Assembly (NCBI GenBank): GCA_037178625.1
Contig: JAWZXG010000027.1
Span: 1-64,000, forward strand
Source: Skeletonema tropicum
Taxonomy: Eukaryota > Bacillariophyta > Thalassiosirophyceae > Thalassiosirales > Thalassiosiraceae
DNA length: 64,000 nucleotides
Direction of reading: 5' to 3'
Position numbers and translations under genes: made by a program. Below are positions 11,679 to 22,555 of the stretch, in pieces; positions within the stretch are counted from its first letter, which is position 1, and the number at the start of each line of letters is the position of its first letter. The notes beneath the pieces were generated by a model that saw only the letters and a program-made list of their open reading frames with translations, searched no databases and had not been told where the DNA came from.

Positions 11679-11859
11679 AACATCTCTCTAGTTTACATCA
11701 AGTTTTAACAATAAATACCTCTTTTCTTGGTGGATCTACTCTTCTATTCATCGATAAGTCACTAGCTGACGAGTGGCAACTGTCACCAAAACCGTCCAGT
11801 ACCGATAGGTCACTGGAGCTGTGGGAAGGAGCATCCACGGCAAGTAGCGATCTATCACA
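11476..11859 (+). repeat. 3' LTR of the 2.9-11.9 kb element
   Basis: 384 bases, matches 2926-3309. Followed by the GGTTG target-site duplication at 11860-11864. Confidence 0.9.
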
Positions 11860-12041
11860 GGTTGGTGTGGTCTGAGGTAGGAGAACCAGATTGGTCAAAT
11901 TTGGTAAAAGAGCTAATACAGTGGAATAAAGCTAGTAGTAGCCTTTGGAATTATGAGTAGTCACGATTGGCAATATGAGTAGTCCCGTTGGCAAGATGAG
12001 TCATTTGTAGCTCAAAATGCCAAAAAAAAGCAATTTGTTTA

Positions 12042-12314
12042 GGCTTTGTCGAAGAGAGGCAGGAGGTTGGCTGGTTGGTGACCTCTGCTGATGAGTCGAT
12101 GGTAGAAGTTGAAGATATGGCCATCGGCATTGTCTCTGTCGGAGCAAAGCTGAAGGATACGAAGAACGCCTCCCATAATAAGGCCGGTGAGCACCCCCGG
12201 AGGGTGGCAGCTATTGGGAGGTAAGTATTGGTAGAGGTTCATCTCCTTCTCGTATAAAGAAGTAGTGATACGACCATCCTTCTCAATAGTGACGGTCATG
12301 TCCATATAATCAAT
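12042..12314 (-). pseudogene. Penelope-like reverse transcriptase fragment
   Basis: Matches 61627-61910 almost exactly. On the minus strand it reads through the end of an RT domain: DYMDMTVTIEKDG, then EKEMNLYQYLPP, then SCHPPGVLTGLI and the RGHQPANLLPLFDKA segment typical of this RT family. Unlike the copy at 61.8 kb it lacks a 5-base CGTAT duplication, so its frame is intact across that point. Its other side is cut by the gypsy LTR at 12315. Confidence 0.8.
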
Positions 12315-12956
12315 TGTAATAGTCAAGTAGCATACTACCTTTAGGTACGTATGTATCTGTGACCATACGGATACGTGCTCGCTAAGCTATCGCTTATCGA
12401 GATCTCCTCTCTGCCTGACGCATGCCGCTCTGGATTCTGACTACGTGGAAGTAGTCAGCCTCGTGAATCGTTACTAAGGTTCTACGTCTTGGAATTAGTA
12501 CGATTCTGTCCTGTAGCTCTGAGTCACTCATCTTCCATGAGCAAGCTCAACCGCTAGCAGCAGCTCTCTCCTTCGAAGAGCACACAACTACTCCAAATAC
12601 GTAAATTAATACTGTATTCATCGTCGTTGTCATTACACATCTATTAGCCTGTGTCATTATTTTAAAATAACAAGTGCTCTCGTCGACAAGCACCGCAGAA
12701 AGCTACCAGATACCTCGAAACGAGAAGAATTTTCCATCCTGGTGAAATATCAGAAGGACTGATCATTATCATGTCGCAAAATGAATTAGCATCAATTTAC
12801 TTGGCCTACAACACTCTCACCGAGGACAAACGGCCAAAAGAATCTCAGGTAACTCGTGGATACATCGAGGATAAAGACAAAGTCGTCTTTCCCATTTTTC
12901 CAGTTGCCAAGATTGCCAATGGTCGGAAATGGACTATCGATGGCGGATCAACTAAT
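12315..12956 (+). mobile_element. 5' fragment of a Ty3/gypsy element (same family as 51.1-57.5 kb)
   Basis: LTR at 12315-12656 (342 bases, against 339 in the complete copy because of a CTC insertion), then leader and the first 62 gag codons (ATG at 12771). It differs from the complete copy at a handful of bases, so it is another insertion of the same family. The gag is cut off at GGATCAACTAAT, where the HLE2 left end begins. The rest of the gag, the pol and the 3' LTR of this copy are not found in the window. Confidence 0.9.
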
Positions 12957-15481
12957 GAAATGGTGCGCGCGGCGATTTGTGACTGCATGTTGTGTGTGGT
13001 GTGTAGTGCGGCGCGGGCCCTCGGGGCCTGTTTTTTTTTTTGCAATGTACCCGTCTATAAATTTGCTCTGCAATGCTTGTTTTTGTAACATAAATGTGTC
13101 ATGATGTCAAAATTATTCTGTGGATTTCGTGTTGGATTTTTTTTTGCAATGTATCCGTCTATAAAGTTGCTCTGCAATGCTTGTTTAATAACATTCTTAT
13201 AACAGAAACGTTTTATAGTACATACTCACTTACTTACTTAGAGCCGTTCCAAGCAAAATTGCATCGTAGATGCATAAGATTTTGATAGCAGCTAACAAAA
13301 AAGTGCAGCGCGCTGTCCGAGCAACCTGGAGCGCAACTGCATGCATGCATGTTTTTTCGTTCGACAGTCAGTATCTAACATGATAGCCGCTACTCTCATA
13401 GCCACCACGTTGCACAAACCCTACCAATAGTAATATCCAGTGAACTATATCGCAGACAACACCCTTTGCAACTATTCAGCCGCAGGGTTTTATTATTACA
13501 ACTGTCTACACCGCATAAATAAATGACTAATACATGCTACATAAATGTCATTTCTGTCTATGATGTTGCTATTTTTATCCAGCCTATTGCAATATTATGG
13601 ACAATAAATAGCCGACACTTCTTATATATAATAATGTTGATGAGTTGCGGTCTTTAGAGCCGCTCGATCCGCCGTCTACAGGCTTATTGTTGTGTTAGAG
13701 TGTCAAGTTATTTATGCAATTTTGTGCACATCTTGTGTCCTTGGTATTTTGGAGGTGTGGGGGGGCTTTAATGGTCATTCCGAGCAACCAGAATCTCACT
13801 TCATATTACCATCGGCGATGGGTAGCGGAGGGGTAGTGCCTATAGATGTTTATCATCTTCGATGGGTGCAGGGAAGGTGGTTGTTTTCATTTCAAATCTC
13901 AATGAAGTGGATTGCAATGATATTATCTCCACCCCTACAGCAGCCGAAATGCCACACTGCTGCGAAAAAATCGCCATAATGTCGTTTAAGGGATGGGCCA
14001 TCGATACCTTATGAAATATACTCATGGACTGAGATAGGCGGCCATACTAGGGGTGCCATTGTAGGCCATTGTGGTGGCATCTTTTTCTCTTTTTCTGCAC
14101 GATCATCGATCATGCAAAAACCGAGTTACCGATCGCGTTTGACAGTACTTTATATCGATCGCGTTTTACATATTCTCAAATATATGACGTCACTTGTTCC
14201 TCTCCTAACTTCAACGTGTGTCAGCTTCTCTGCTGGCAGGAAGAACATGTCGCCATCCGTGACTTTTCCGCGCAGCCACTCATCGACTATCATGCTACGG
14301 AACACCACATGCAATTAGAAGAGTGCATAAATAATAATGAGTGGCTTGCGTATGACATTCCTCGCACGCAAATCAATATCTTAAATATGTGACCATTACG
14401 GACCGGCATAACCAAACCACGAACAAAATTGACCGTATAAAATATGCACACTTCAAGAGAGAAAGCGCAGCAACAGCAACCATCCTCTTCCGACGTGAAC
14501 AGCAAGAGCGCTCGGAAGGGTGTTAGATGCTCATTTCTGTCTATTCGTCAAATAATTTACAACGTCCAATGGCCGAAAGTGCGTGTAGGCGATCATATCT
14601 TCCGCGAAATAGTAGAATTACAATCATCGCGCAATCCATGCTTCGAACACTCTACTGATCCACATACTCTTCTGAGGCTTGTTCTTTCCTCTTGCAATAT
14701 GCGTGAACTAAAACATGTATTGTCTGAGCTAGGATGCGTAATGGATCTATATCGCACCAGACAGGAACAATTATCTATCGCTTACAATGTCATTTCCAAT
14801 CGCAACGTTACCTGTAACGGTTCAAGCTCGGCTCAGTTCTACAAATCGGATGCAGAAAGCAAAGCTGGAATAATGAATTATGGCCGTTGTGTAAATAACA
14901 GTCATAACTTGCAGTCGTTGGCTGCTCCAGAGTGTTCCAGCGTATTGTCTAATGGGTAAGTCCGAAAGTGTATTGTTAAGATGAGCTGAAATTGGAAGAA
15001 GCGTCTTATGTGATTCAGAATTTCATGTATAAGCGAAACGCTTAACACTGCGTAAAACATTACGTAGATTGATCGTACGAACATAGAAAGGATCGCTCAT
15101 TCATCTACATTTAAGTCGCTTTTTGCTGTGTGGTATTAACCTTCCATAGAGTTCATGCCAAAAATAAAATTGTGATGTATGCAAATTTATTTTAAACTTG
15201 AACTGGTATTGTTTCTCCCATATGAATGTCGTCATGTCAAAAACTAATCACTTATCCTTACTTATCCCTATTTTCATTTACTTCAGCAATGGCGGTGTGA
15301 CAGCGGGCAACAAAAAAGATGTTGTCGGCAACAACAAGAACGAGCATGATATACCTCTTCTGCAGACAAAGCAAGGCGATTGCATCTCTCCCGCTCATGT
15401 TAGATGCACTAACTTTGAGCAGGCAGAAGCATTTGATGCATCATGCAAATCATGGAGATCATGCGATAATAATAATGATTA
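12957..15481 (+). mobile_element. HLE2 left portion, interrupted by the 12.2-kb HLE1
   Basis: Left end (T)GAAATGGTGCGCGCGGCGA, then GCGCGGGCCCTCGGGGCCTG, with the 13-base inverted-repeat sequence at 13016-13028, about 60 bases inside the terminus as in HLE1. Two iteron copies follow (13053, 13156). 12957-14155 also exists inverted and about 99% alike at 44606-45802, which confirms the left terminus. The right end is not seen, because the 12.2-kb HLE1 is inserted at 15482. I see no clear gene in 13200-14060, other than a short minus-strand frame at 13840-14025 that is also in the inverted copy. Confidence 0.7.
14444..15481 (+). CDS. Probable HLE2 ORF1, two exons, broken by HLE1 insertion
   Basis: Exons 14444-14955 and 15287-15481, intron GTAAGT...TTCAG, frame kept. 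The protein opens Gln/Ser-rich and basic. A helical segment, MRELKHVLSELGCVM, occupies the same relative place as IKYILNELSEHYP in HLE1 ORF1, and the splice falls a similar distance after it, so I take this as the HLE2 counterpart of ORF1. Identity is low and this homology is tentative. The second exon reads into the HLE1 left end after SCDNNNDY. If the insertion is removed the frame meets a stop within a few codons of 27641. An unrelated host gene is the alternative. Confidence 0.45.
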
Positions 15482-16013
15482 TAAACAGGGGCGCGCAGAA
15501 TGGTGCGATAGTAGTGGCGTGCAGCGGTGTATGTGGCGGGTTCAGCGCGGGCCCTCGGGGCCTGTAAAGTATTGTGTCGTCATCTTGCTCTGTTGGCCAT
15601 TTGCCGTGTGGCTTGTCAGTAGTCTTTATACAACGGAATTCGGCTATAAAGTTGCTCTGCAATGACGTTGGCCTTAATTGGTATAATTGTGCTGTGCACA
15701 ATTTTACCAATTAGTCTCTTTACAATAGAATACGGCTATAAAGTTGCTCTGCAATGACGTTGTCTTTAATTGTGTTAGAATTGTGAAAATCATCTATCTG
15801 TCCATCGGCACTAGTATTTGTGTAGGGATTTGAGAGAAGATTGCAGTGCGCCTGATCAAATTATATATAATTGTGCTGTGCACACTTATACCAATTAGTA
15901 CATTGTCCGGCAGTCATTCGTCGTCTCAACTGTTTGTTTTCGGATCAGCTGTTTAGTTGCGCTTAGTGTTCACTGTTGTGCATCTCTTTCACTTTCAACT
16001 CATCCACTCGATT

Positions 16014-16415
16014 CTATCGTTTCAGTGCGAGTTTTTTATTCCCTCTTTTCCATGTTGGTGCCGGCATGTTATAGTTCACCTCTGTATATAGTATTGAGCC
16101 TGGTACCATAGTGTTCGTCCTGTCTGTCTCAGTTTGTCCCATCATTGCAGCATAATTGGTTCTATGTCTCCCCATATCTTTTATGTAGTCTGTTATGATG
16201 GATTCAATTGTGTCCTTCTCTTGTTCTGTTTGTGCACCTCCCAAGATTCTATCTACTGCTAGTTTCGCTCTCTCTATGCTTCCCTCGCTCAGTTGCAGCA
16301 GTCTTGTTGCTATTCCAATTCCTCTGTCATTGTTTTGCAGCTTTAGTTGTTGCCGTAAACTTTCGACATCGTTTTTAAACGCGCTGTTTGATAGCTTAGT
16401 TGATCGTTCCATCAT
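16014..16415 (-). CDS. Small helical protein, HLE1 cargo, unknown
   Basis: 133 codons with an ATG start, mostly charged and helical (ESLRQQLKLQNNDRGIG, then LLQLSEGSIERAKLAVDRIL), so a coiled coil is likely. The last 24 codons lie in backbone sequence shared with the cargo-free copies, where a 12-base insertion near 16040 distinguishes this copy, so the C terminus is probably accidental and the gene may be cut at the cargo boundary. No family recognised. Confidence 0.4.
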   Translation of the reverse strand: MMERSTKLSNSAFKNDVESLRQQLKLQNNDRGIGIATRLLQLSEGSIERAKLAVDRILGGAQTEQEKDTIESIITDYIKDMGRHRTNYAAMMGQTETDRTNTMVPGSILYTEVNYNMPAPTWKRGNKKLALKR

Positions 16416-16632
16416 ATTCAGTGAGAGTATCGTAGTGAAATAACTTGCCCCAATTTGGTTCTCATCAGTGGTTTCTCAAGCGATTGTGTTTGTGGCTATT
16501 TTCTCGTAATTACATATTTCTTGTGTTCGTCGCCGAACTGATACACATGACCACAGATTCTTTTCTATTACACATAACTAAATACTCCATAACATAGACA
16601 GCTTTCAGCTGTCTCTCTCTAGACATCTCTCT

Positions 16633-17529
16633 TTGTTTTGTCGATGCTTCATCATTTCAATGGTGTATATTAGATCGAGGGACGTTCGTTCATCTCGTAT
16701 CGTTGTGAATCGCCCTATACCAAGGACTAAGGTCTTGTCCTTGTTTGACAATTACAGTGCATCATTTTGTGAGTTGCATGCTTGTAGTAGTAGCTCTTGC
16801 ATATCGGTTGATGTGTTGGACGAAACCATCGTCTCACAGTTGTTTGGTTCCGATCAACGCTCTCTTGCATCGTTTCGGCTTGTAGGCGGCGTTTTGCTTC
16901 GATCGTCTTTGGCTGCTAAGCTGTTGAGCAAATGTGATGTTCTGTTCGACTTATCAATATGGTATTTTTGGGATTTGGTTGTGATGCAATCAGGGTGGTC
17001 GTTATTGGACGTCACAGAGCTCAACGCTTGTCTCGGCTGCGCCGATGTTCTTTATTTGGGGTTAGTTCGTTTTCTTCCATCCCAGCTGTGCAACCAACGA
17101 TGTGTTTCAAGCCATTCCCCATGCACATCTTCTTTGTGCACTATTCGCTGCGAGAGACTGTTCTCTGTCGATGTAGCTTATGGATTGTGCTCCGACATCA
17201 GCTTGTTGCTTTCACGGAAAGCTCTTGTCATGAAATCCGTCGCTGGGCCAGACAATTTCTCTATTAGAGAACTGGGTCAACTCCAGTACCAATTAGATCT
17301 CCTGAATCGTATGATTGAATGCAGACGTCCCATTTCAGAGACTTTTATGTTTTGCATGGATATCAACGCCCTTTTGGTGTCCAAGCGTGGTTTGTTGGAC
17401 CGCGATTTTGACGTGTTCAATTTGTCTCATATGTCAGAGCTTCTTGCTGACGAAGTCTTCAACAGCGTTCTTCTCAAGGTTTATTGTTTGAATTTCGAGC
17501 AGTTATCCGCTGATATTGTCGTGGACTAG
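16633..17529 (+). CDS. Unknown 298-residue cargo protein
   Basis: The only substantial open frame on either strand over 16.6-17.5 kb, which supports it as coding. It may start at the ATG of MVYIRSRDV, ten codons in, rather than the first. Cys-rich, with leucine-rich helical stretches; two pieces, LSIWYFWDLVVMQSG and the segment around residue 105, could be buried. It ends just before a palindrome of the HLE1 hairpin type (17553-17585) and faces the convergent 520-codon gene. I recognise no domain. Confidence 0.45.
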   Translation: MFCRCFIISMVYIRSRDVRSSRIVVNRPIPRTKVLSLFDNYSASFCELHACSSSSCISVDVLDETIVSQLFGSDQRSLASFRLVGGVLLRSSLAAKLLSKCDVLFDLSIWYFWDLVVMQSGWSLLDVTELNACLGCADVLYLGLVRFLPSQLCNQRCVSSHSPCTSSLCTIRCERLFSVDVAYGLCSDISLLLSRKALVMKSVAGPDNFSIRELGQLQYQLDLLNRMIECRRPISETFMFCMDINALLVSKRGLLDRDFDVFNLSHMSELLADEVFNSVLLKVYCLNFEQLSADIVVD

Positions 17530-17552
17530 TCTGATGTATCGTGTATCAATTT

Positions 17553-17585
17553 CTATAATTGTGCATTGCACAGTTTTACTAATTG
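17553..17585. repeat. HLE1-type palindrome between convergent cargo genes
   Basis: CTATAATTGTGCATTGCACA followed by GTTTTACTAATTG. It lies in the short gap between the plus-strand 298-codon gene and the end of the minus-strand gene, a place where a shared terminator or polyadenylation hairpin would sit. Confidence 0.7.
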
Positions 17586-17745
17586 GGCGAAGTTCTTATG
17601 TTATGGTTCTTAGTTTTGTTACTTTTTATGGTTGACCAATTGTCTCGTGTTTCATCAACCCTTTCCGTCGTTATAGCCTGTTGTTGGTCGTCGGTCAAGC
17701 TTTCGTTGTCTCTCCTTGTTATGCTCCCCATTCCCCTGTTGTTAG

Positions 17746-19305
17746 CTATTCTTCTGTCTCATTTGGTACCATCCACCTGTAATTTGCGTTGTTTGTTGTT
17801 CTCTTAGCGCCGTCGACTGATGGTTCTCCGTAGATGTAAATTGTGTTGTAAGGATCGACGACAGTGTCACCTTTCTTGCCGCTCACGTTGAACACTCTCT
17901 TATATTCCTCTCCGTTTTTTCTGTGCAAAAAGACGATTGACTTGTTCATTTCCTTCACGATCTGCGTAATAGCTGTCTTCAAAGGTAAGCCAAACAAGTT
18001 CTTTGCCCACTTCTCAGCCATCTGTTGCTCCTTCGTAGTCAACCCAATACGTTTGTTCGTTTTGTGCTTTTTCTTCCTTCCTCTCCATTTCATGTTACTC
18101 CACGCGAGGTTGATGACGTCAAAGAATCCAGTTTGGTCGTACTGTTTTCCTACCTCATATCCTTCTACTGCTTCGAATGTTGTTTCGGTTCTTGCCACGA
18201 CATCGTCACTTTCAATCATCTCATCTATATCAGCTTCTGCTTCTGGAAGTGTAGGGAACAATTCATCAATGATTGCTTTTGCAATGTTTGTCATTAATCC
18301 TTCTCCCAAGATATCTTTACCAACTTTATTCTGTGCTGCTTTCACGGCTCTAGCTCTCAATTCATCCTTGCTCTCTCGTCCGTGGAGTTCGTGCTGCGTC
18401 GTATTGCCTGACTGTTGCGACACGATCGTTTTACTGGCACAATCATTGGTGCGTTGCTTTTTCGAATTTGTCTCCTCTGTATCAGTTGTTGATCCATTTT
18501 TGTCTTTACTTTGATGCTTCTCCGACTTCCTCTTCTTACTCTCCTTTCTTTTGCTTGGCTTTCCCTCCTTGGTAGCAGCAGGTTTCGTTGGAAGTGTGTA
18601 CGTACGGATGAGCTTGCCCTTAAGTTGCGCAGTCCCTCTGATCAAGTCGCCCAGCTGCGTTAGCGATAACAACGATCCTGTCATTTGAAAGTCACTCGGT
18701 GATTCGATTCTAGATGTGACCGTTTCATTCCCAATCTTTAGAACCTTCATCAACTGACTTGATGTTTTCACTGAGTCGCTTGTCGTTTTGAATCGCTTGT
18801 CTTTTCCGAAGAAGAGGTCTTGGAGCTTTCTCGGATTGCCTCTCTCTTTCTCTGCGGATCGAACCACATTCCAACAAAAGATGTGGCAAATGAGCTCTAC
18901 TAGTGTCATATCACCAGGAGCTGTTACGATGGTCATCACATCTCTACCCTTAGTCGGTATCTTGCTTTGTCTTTTGGTTGAACTTGCACCTGTCTCATTC
19001 GTCACTCTGACCGCCTCAATGACGTTACTTGCCAATTGCTCTTTATCGAGACGTGAAGTCTTGTCCTTGTCTTTCTTTCTTACCAAGAATTCTCTGATAG
19101 CTTCACCGACCAAATCCTGGTTGTCTTCTCTCAATAGGTCTTCACTAACTTGGATGTCTTCAGGGGTAGAAGCAATGAGTTGCATGTACTCGTGTAATAG
19201 ATTCATTGTCACCATGAAGTTTAGTGCCGCGATATTCACATCTCTCTCTGTGCCTTCATCTTCCTTCAGCGTCTTCAGGACAACTGCGATCTCTTTTGCT
19301 GCCAT
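17746..19305 (-). CDS. Unknown 519-residue cargo protein with nuclear-signal-like basic region
   Basis: Start taken as the ATG of MAAKEIAVVLKTLKEDEG. Residues 1-200 look helical and globular. Residues 240-290 are rich in Lys and Ser (SKRKESKKRKSEKHQ), probably a nuclear localisation region. Residues 310-515 form a second folded part with Trp-rich WSNMKWRGRKKKHKTNKR and a C-terminal beta-like stretch. It follows the 679-codon gene after only 48 bases, same strand and same phase, with stop codons between. Such close spacing is unusual in a eukaryote and suggests co-transcription. No family recognised. Confidence 0.6.
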   Translation of the reverse strand: MAAKEIAVVLKTLKEDEGTERDVNIAALNFMVTMNLLHEYMQLIASTPEDIQVSEDLLREDNQDLVGEAIREFLVRKKDKDKTSRLDKEQLASNVIEAVRVTNETGASSTKRQSKIPTKGRDVMTIVTAPGDMTLVELICHIFCWNVVRSAEKERGNPRKLQDLFFGKDKRFKTTSDSVKTSSQLMKVLKIGNETVTSRIESPSDFQMTGSLLSLTQLGDLIRGTAQLKGKLIRTYTLPTKPAATKEGKPSKRKESKKRKSEKHQSKDKNGSTTDTEETNSKKQRTNDCASKTIVSQQSGNTTQHELHGRESKDELRARAVKAAQNKVGKDILGEGLMTNIAKAIIDELFPTLPEAEADIDEMIESDDVVARTETTFEAVEGYEVGKQYDQTGFFDVINLAWSNMKWRGRKKKHKTNKRIGLTTKEQQMAEKWAKNLFGLPLKTAITQIVKEMNKSIVFLHRKNGEEYKRVFNVSGKKGDTVVDPYNTIYIYGEPSVDGAKRTTNNANYRWMVPNETEE

Positions 19306-19353
19306 ACTAATCAATCCGAAACTTTTCGCTTGATTTCAATGAATAGATACTTG

Positions 19354-21689
19354 TTAGTCAAGGTACAACGAGCACAAGTTTACGAATGAAATGATACCAA
19401 GCTTGTTCTTACCAATACTCAATCTCAAATCATTCGCCATATCTTTGGTTTGCGACATGATGCTGAAGGCATTTAAAGTTTGATCAAGCAAGGCATCTGC
19501 GTTGAACAGTTTGGCAGACTCGACTGTGTAGACCAACGCTGCAGTACTTGTCGCCATGATCCCTTCAACTGACCTGTCCCATAGTTTAGGCGTGTCATTG
19601 TATTTTCCATCAGTATCATCCTTGGGTATCACAATCGTGTTCACTCCTGATCTTGGCATAATAATTCCGCCTGCCAACATTGCGCTTATCTGCTTTGAGG
19701 TAAATAGCTGCATTCCATCAGTTTCAAGCAATGACTGTACCGCTACCGCGAGTGGGAAAAATCTGGCCATGCTGTGCTCAACAGTCATCGGGTAGTTCCC
19801 TGTAGAACCGAAGTTGTCCATATTACACTTGACAGGCAATTTGAGTACATCATTTGGTCCTCCACCATCAACTCTGAGCTGCACTTCGTTTTGGCACGTC
19901 TCGTATTCACGCATTGGATTCTCGTAGTATTGAGTGAGCGGCTCTTCGGTGAAACTTGGGTCATCTTCAAACTCTTCAAGTGTCCTTGCCGTTCGCGCTC
20001 TCAGCCCCTTTATGGTCAAAACTTTACCTTTGCTGACTATCTTACCGTTAGTACCAACTTCCTTCTCAGTCCAATCCTCATGGTCTCTTCTCACAGAATT
20101 ATGCTTAGTTAAGCCTCTGTATATATTTAGTACTGTTGATCCAAGCTTCCTTTTGCTCACGTTCTTGCTTTTCTCGGCTAGAAGAGTTTCCGCGAGGTGA
20201 GGCGCGGGGAAAGATTCGGTAGCAGTCCTTGATGCTACTGTAATGTGAGCGTCGAAGGGGTGGCTCAATATTGCATCACTGTCCGATTTTTTCAATTTCT
20301 CAAGAGCATTCTCCATGGCGTCATGTTCGTTATCTTCAATTCCTACGAATGAATTGGTCAAGAACGTCGGATCTCCGGGATTGCTTGGCTTGAAGAAGTA
20401 GCCTGACTCTCTCTTCACTTTGCATCGCAGCAGAGCTGCCAATAATGCTATCAAGCGGTGGTTGCCTTCAACAGCTGTGACATAGAATTTCAATGAAGCA
20501 GTGAAGGAAGTGTAGAAATGACCAAATCCCTCGATACCATCTTGGACTGCCACATTGACTTCATTTTGACTTTCATCTAGCCAATGGTGCTTTCTTGCAG
20601 TGCTCAAAAGCTTTCGTTGACCTTCGACTGTTGTCACATTAGCAGTTAATGCCTCTGATATTTCTCTTTTCGTTTCATCTGTGCCACTACCATCATCTCC
20701 GTTGAGTACGTCGATTAAGTGTGATAGCTCTGGAACATACGTGAATGGCAATCCGTAAGCCACACTAGTCCTCGCTTCTTCACTGGATGCAATCAATGAC
20801 ATATGAGTTGCATTGACTGGTTCTGTCTTCTCCTGTTATTAATGTGGAGTAGCATCAATCAAGTGTTAGTTGTGAGTTCAGCAACGGATCTATAAATCAA
20901 TATTCGTATAATCGCACAGTGAGCAATTATACAAATCAAGTAGCATGATGTAGTTTGGCTGCAGCAATCGATCGACGAATCAATATTACCAAAATTGTAC
21001 AGTGATCAAATTTACAAATTCGTTCTGTGCAACATCGCAATCGATCAACGAATCAACATTTCCAAATTTGTACAGTGATCAATTTTACAAAATGGTTCGT
21101 TGCGCAGATTCAACAAAAGTAAACTCACGCAATCTTCCGCGGAATCATCCTCCGCTGCTTTCTTGCTGAAGTGTAAGTGTATCTGACTGTCGTTCATTTC
21201 TTTGTTGTCGCCGGATTTACCCGTAGCCACCAGTTTCAATAGCCCGAGTATCTTCTCTTGCTGTGGTACCGCTTGATTTACATTCTCCGCTACCAATTTG
21301 CCTTCTTTATCCAAATGGGTGAAGCAAACGAAAACCGTAGCACTAATTTTTGTTGGCAGGCCCGTATTTGTGCCTTTGATGTAATGCTCAGGTCGATCTT
21401 CCTCGACTTGCTGCGTAGTCGTTTCTGTACCTGCTGTTGGTTTGTCAGGGGTGATAACGTTGTTGGTGGTTGGTCTGGTGACAGCCTCGGCAGTATGATC
21501 GGTAGGTGTGTTATTCTTTCCGGGGGTGTTCATCTGGTTGTCCGGCGGACTCGTTGTCTCCTTTAACGTGCTTTTTGCGTCCACAGCTTCAGCTGCAGAT
21601 TCAACCGCAGATTCAGTTGCATCTGTAGCTTCAGGTGAGTTCATGGTGTCGTCGTTATCGTGTTCAGTTGGATGTTGTTTGTCGGTCAT
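19354..21689 (-). CDS. Two-exon cargo protein with DGQHR/ParB-like motif, unknown function
   Basis: Exon 1 21689-21129 and exon 2 20832-19354, joined by a GTGAGT...ACAG intron (21128-20833) that keeps the frame, giving about 679 residues. The first 110 residues are a Thr/Glu/Pro-rich disordered region. Exon 2 holds the folded part. A stretch, FYVTAVEGNHRLIALLAALL, resembles the V.DG.HR..AL motif of ParB/sulfiredoxin-like and DGQHR proteins, which would make it a nucleotide-binding or nuclease-like domain, but the match is one short motif only. The intron carries three HLE1-type palindromes. It is the largest gene of the cargo block. Confidence 0.55.
20901..21093. repeat. Three HLE1-type palindromes inside one cargo intron
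   Basis: Copies at 20901-20937, 20984-21020 and 21057-21093, each with arms of GTATAAT/CCAAAATTGTAC type and a reverse arm ending in AATTNTACAAAT. The last two are preceded by similar ATCGATCGACGAATCAAT words, so a unit of about 75 bases was duplicated. Confidence 0.75.
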
Positions 21690-22555
21690 GATTTGGTGGA
21701 GCGCTGTTGCGTTTTATGCGAGATCTGTGCGGCGGATTCGTTGGGTGCGGTGCTTTGCTCTGAATTACTTCCGGAACTTAAACTTGAAGTGTTGGGATTT
21801 TCCCCCCTCCTATCCCCGCTGAAATGCCCATTTTGATTGTCATTTAGATGCTATATCTTATGATTTAGATCTAAAAATCGCTTGATTTGTGCTAGAAAGG
21901 ACTTTTCCAGGCTAATTAAGTCAGATTGTCGATGAGCTTCTTCGTTCTTTCCGGTGTGCATCCCCGTCACCATCTATTTTCTTCATTTTTTCTCTGAGTG
22001 ACGTGGTAAACTTCGTTACTTAAGGAATTAGTACACTTGATTCCAATCGTCTTACGTCACAAAGTACCAGAAGTCAGGTGTTGGCAAAATCCAATGAACA
22101 AAAAAGTATTTAAGTTCATGCAGCAAGTACTCAGGTCGACATTGGCTCAATTACATTATCTGCCGAGTCGTCTATTGATGCAAGTCTAAATAGACGCCGA
22201 CGTTGGTTGCCGACGTGTTTGCATTTGAATAACTGCCGATCTTTGGCCACGTACTGATCAATACGTCAGTTCTTAACTCCACGTCGACGTCTTGTGTTGA
22301 GCTGAATCTTTTTGTCGACGTGTTGTCGATGTGTTGAACCACAAGATCTTGTGTTGCCGACGTAGCTTACGAAGGAACTCGTTTACTTCATGACGTGGTT
22401 GGTTATTGATTGCATTGTTCTCTGCTGATTATTGCGCTGGTGCGTTGGCGGCGGTTATGTAGGCAGTTTGTACGTTGTCGAGCCGTTCAACAGCTCTCAT
22501 AAATTATGCATTGCATCATTTACATCATCACATTTCTACATTGTCCGAATAAATA

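Larger units (their letters stand above)
2926..11859 (+). mobile_element. LTR retrotransposon, copia-like remnant, split by HLE1 copy 1
   Basis: Two 384-base direct repeats (2926-3309 and 11476-11859) start TGTCATGG and end CTATCACA. They are bounded outside by the same five bases, GGTTG (2921-2925 and 11860-11864), a target-site duplication, so both LTRs came in with one insertion. Without the 4.65-kb HLE1 insertion the element is about 4.3 kb. It carries one long open frame. The stretch near 11040-11200 reads like a decayed Ty1/copia reverse transcriptase (LKQSKCDPCVF, then FSESDEDIQ), but the expected YVDD core reads FNGG. No intact protease, integrase or RNase H is seen, so this is a non-autonomous or decayed element. 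I do not recognise the primer-binding site. Confidence 0.85.

Noticed and set aside
13692..13979. 95-codon frame in HLE2
   Set aside because: Kept in both HLE2 copies, but these are about 99% alike, so conservation is uninformative; overlaps an equally open minus-strand frame.
17864..18514. 216-codon plus-strand frame
   Set aside because: Antisense to the 519-residue minus-strand gene, Ser/Phe-rich and without domains; a shadow frame.
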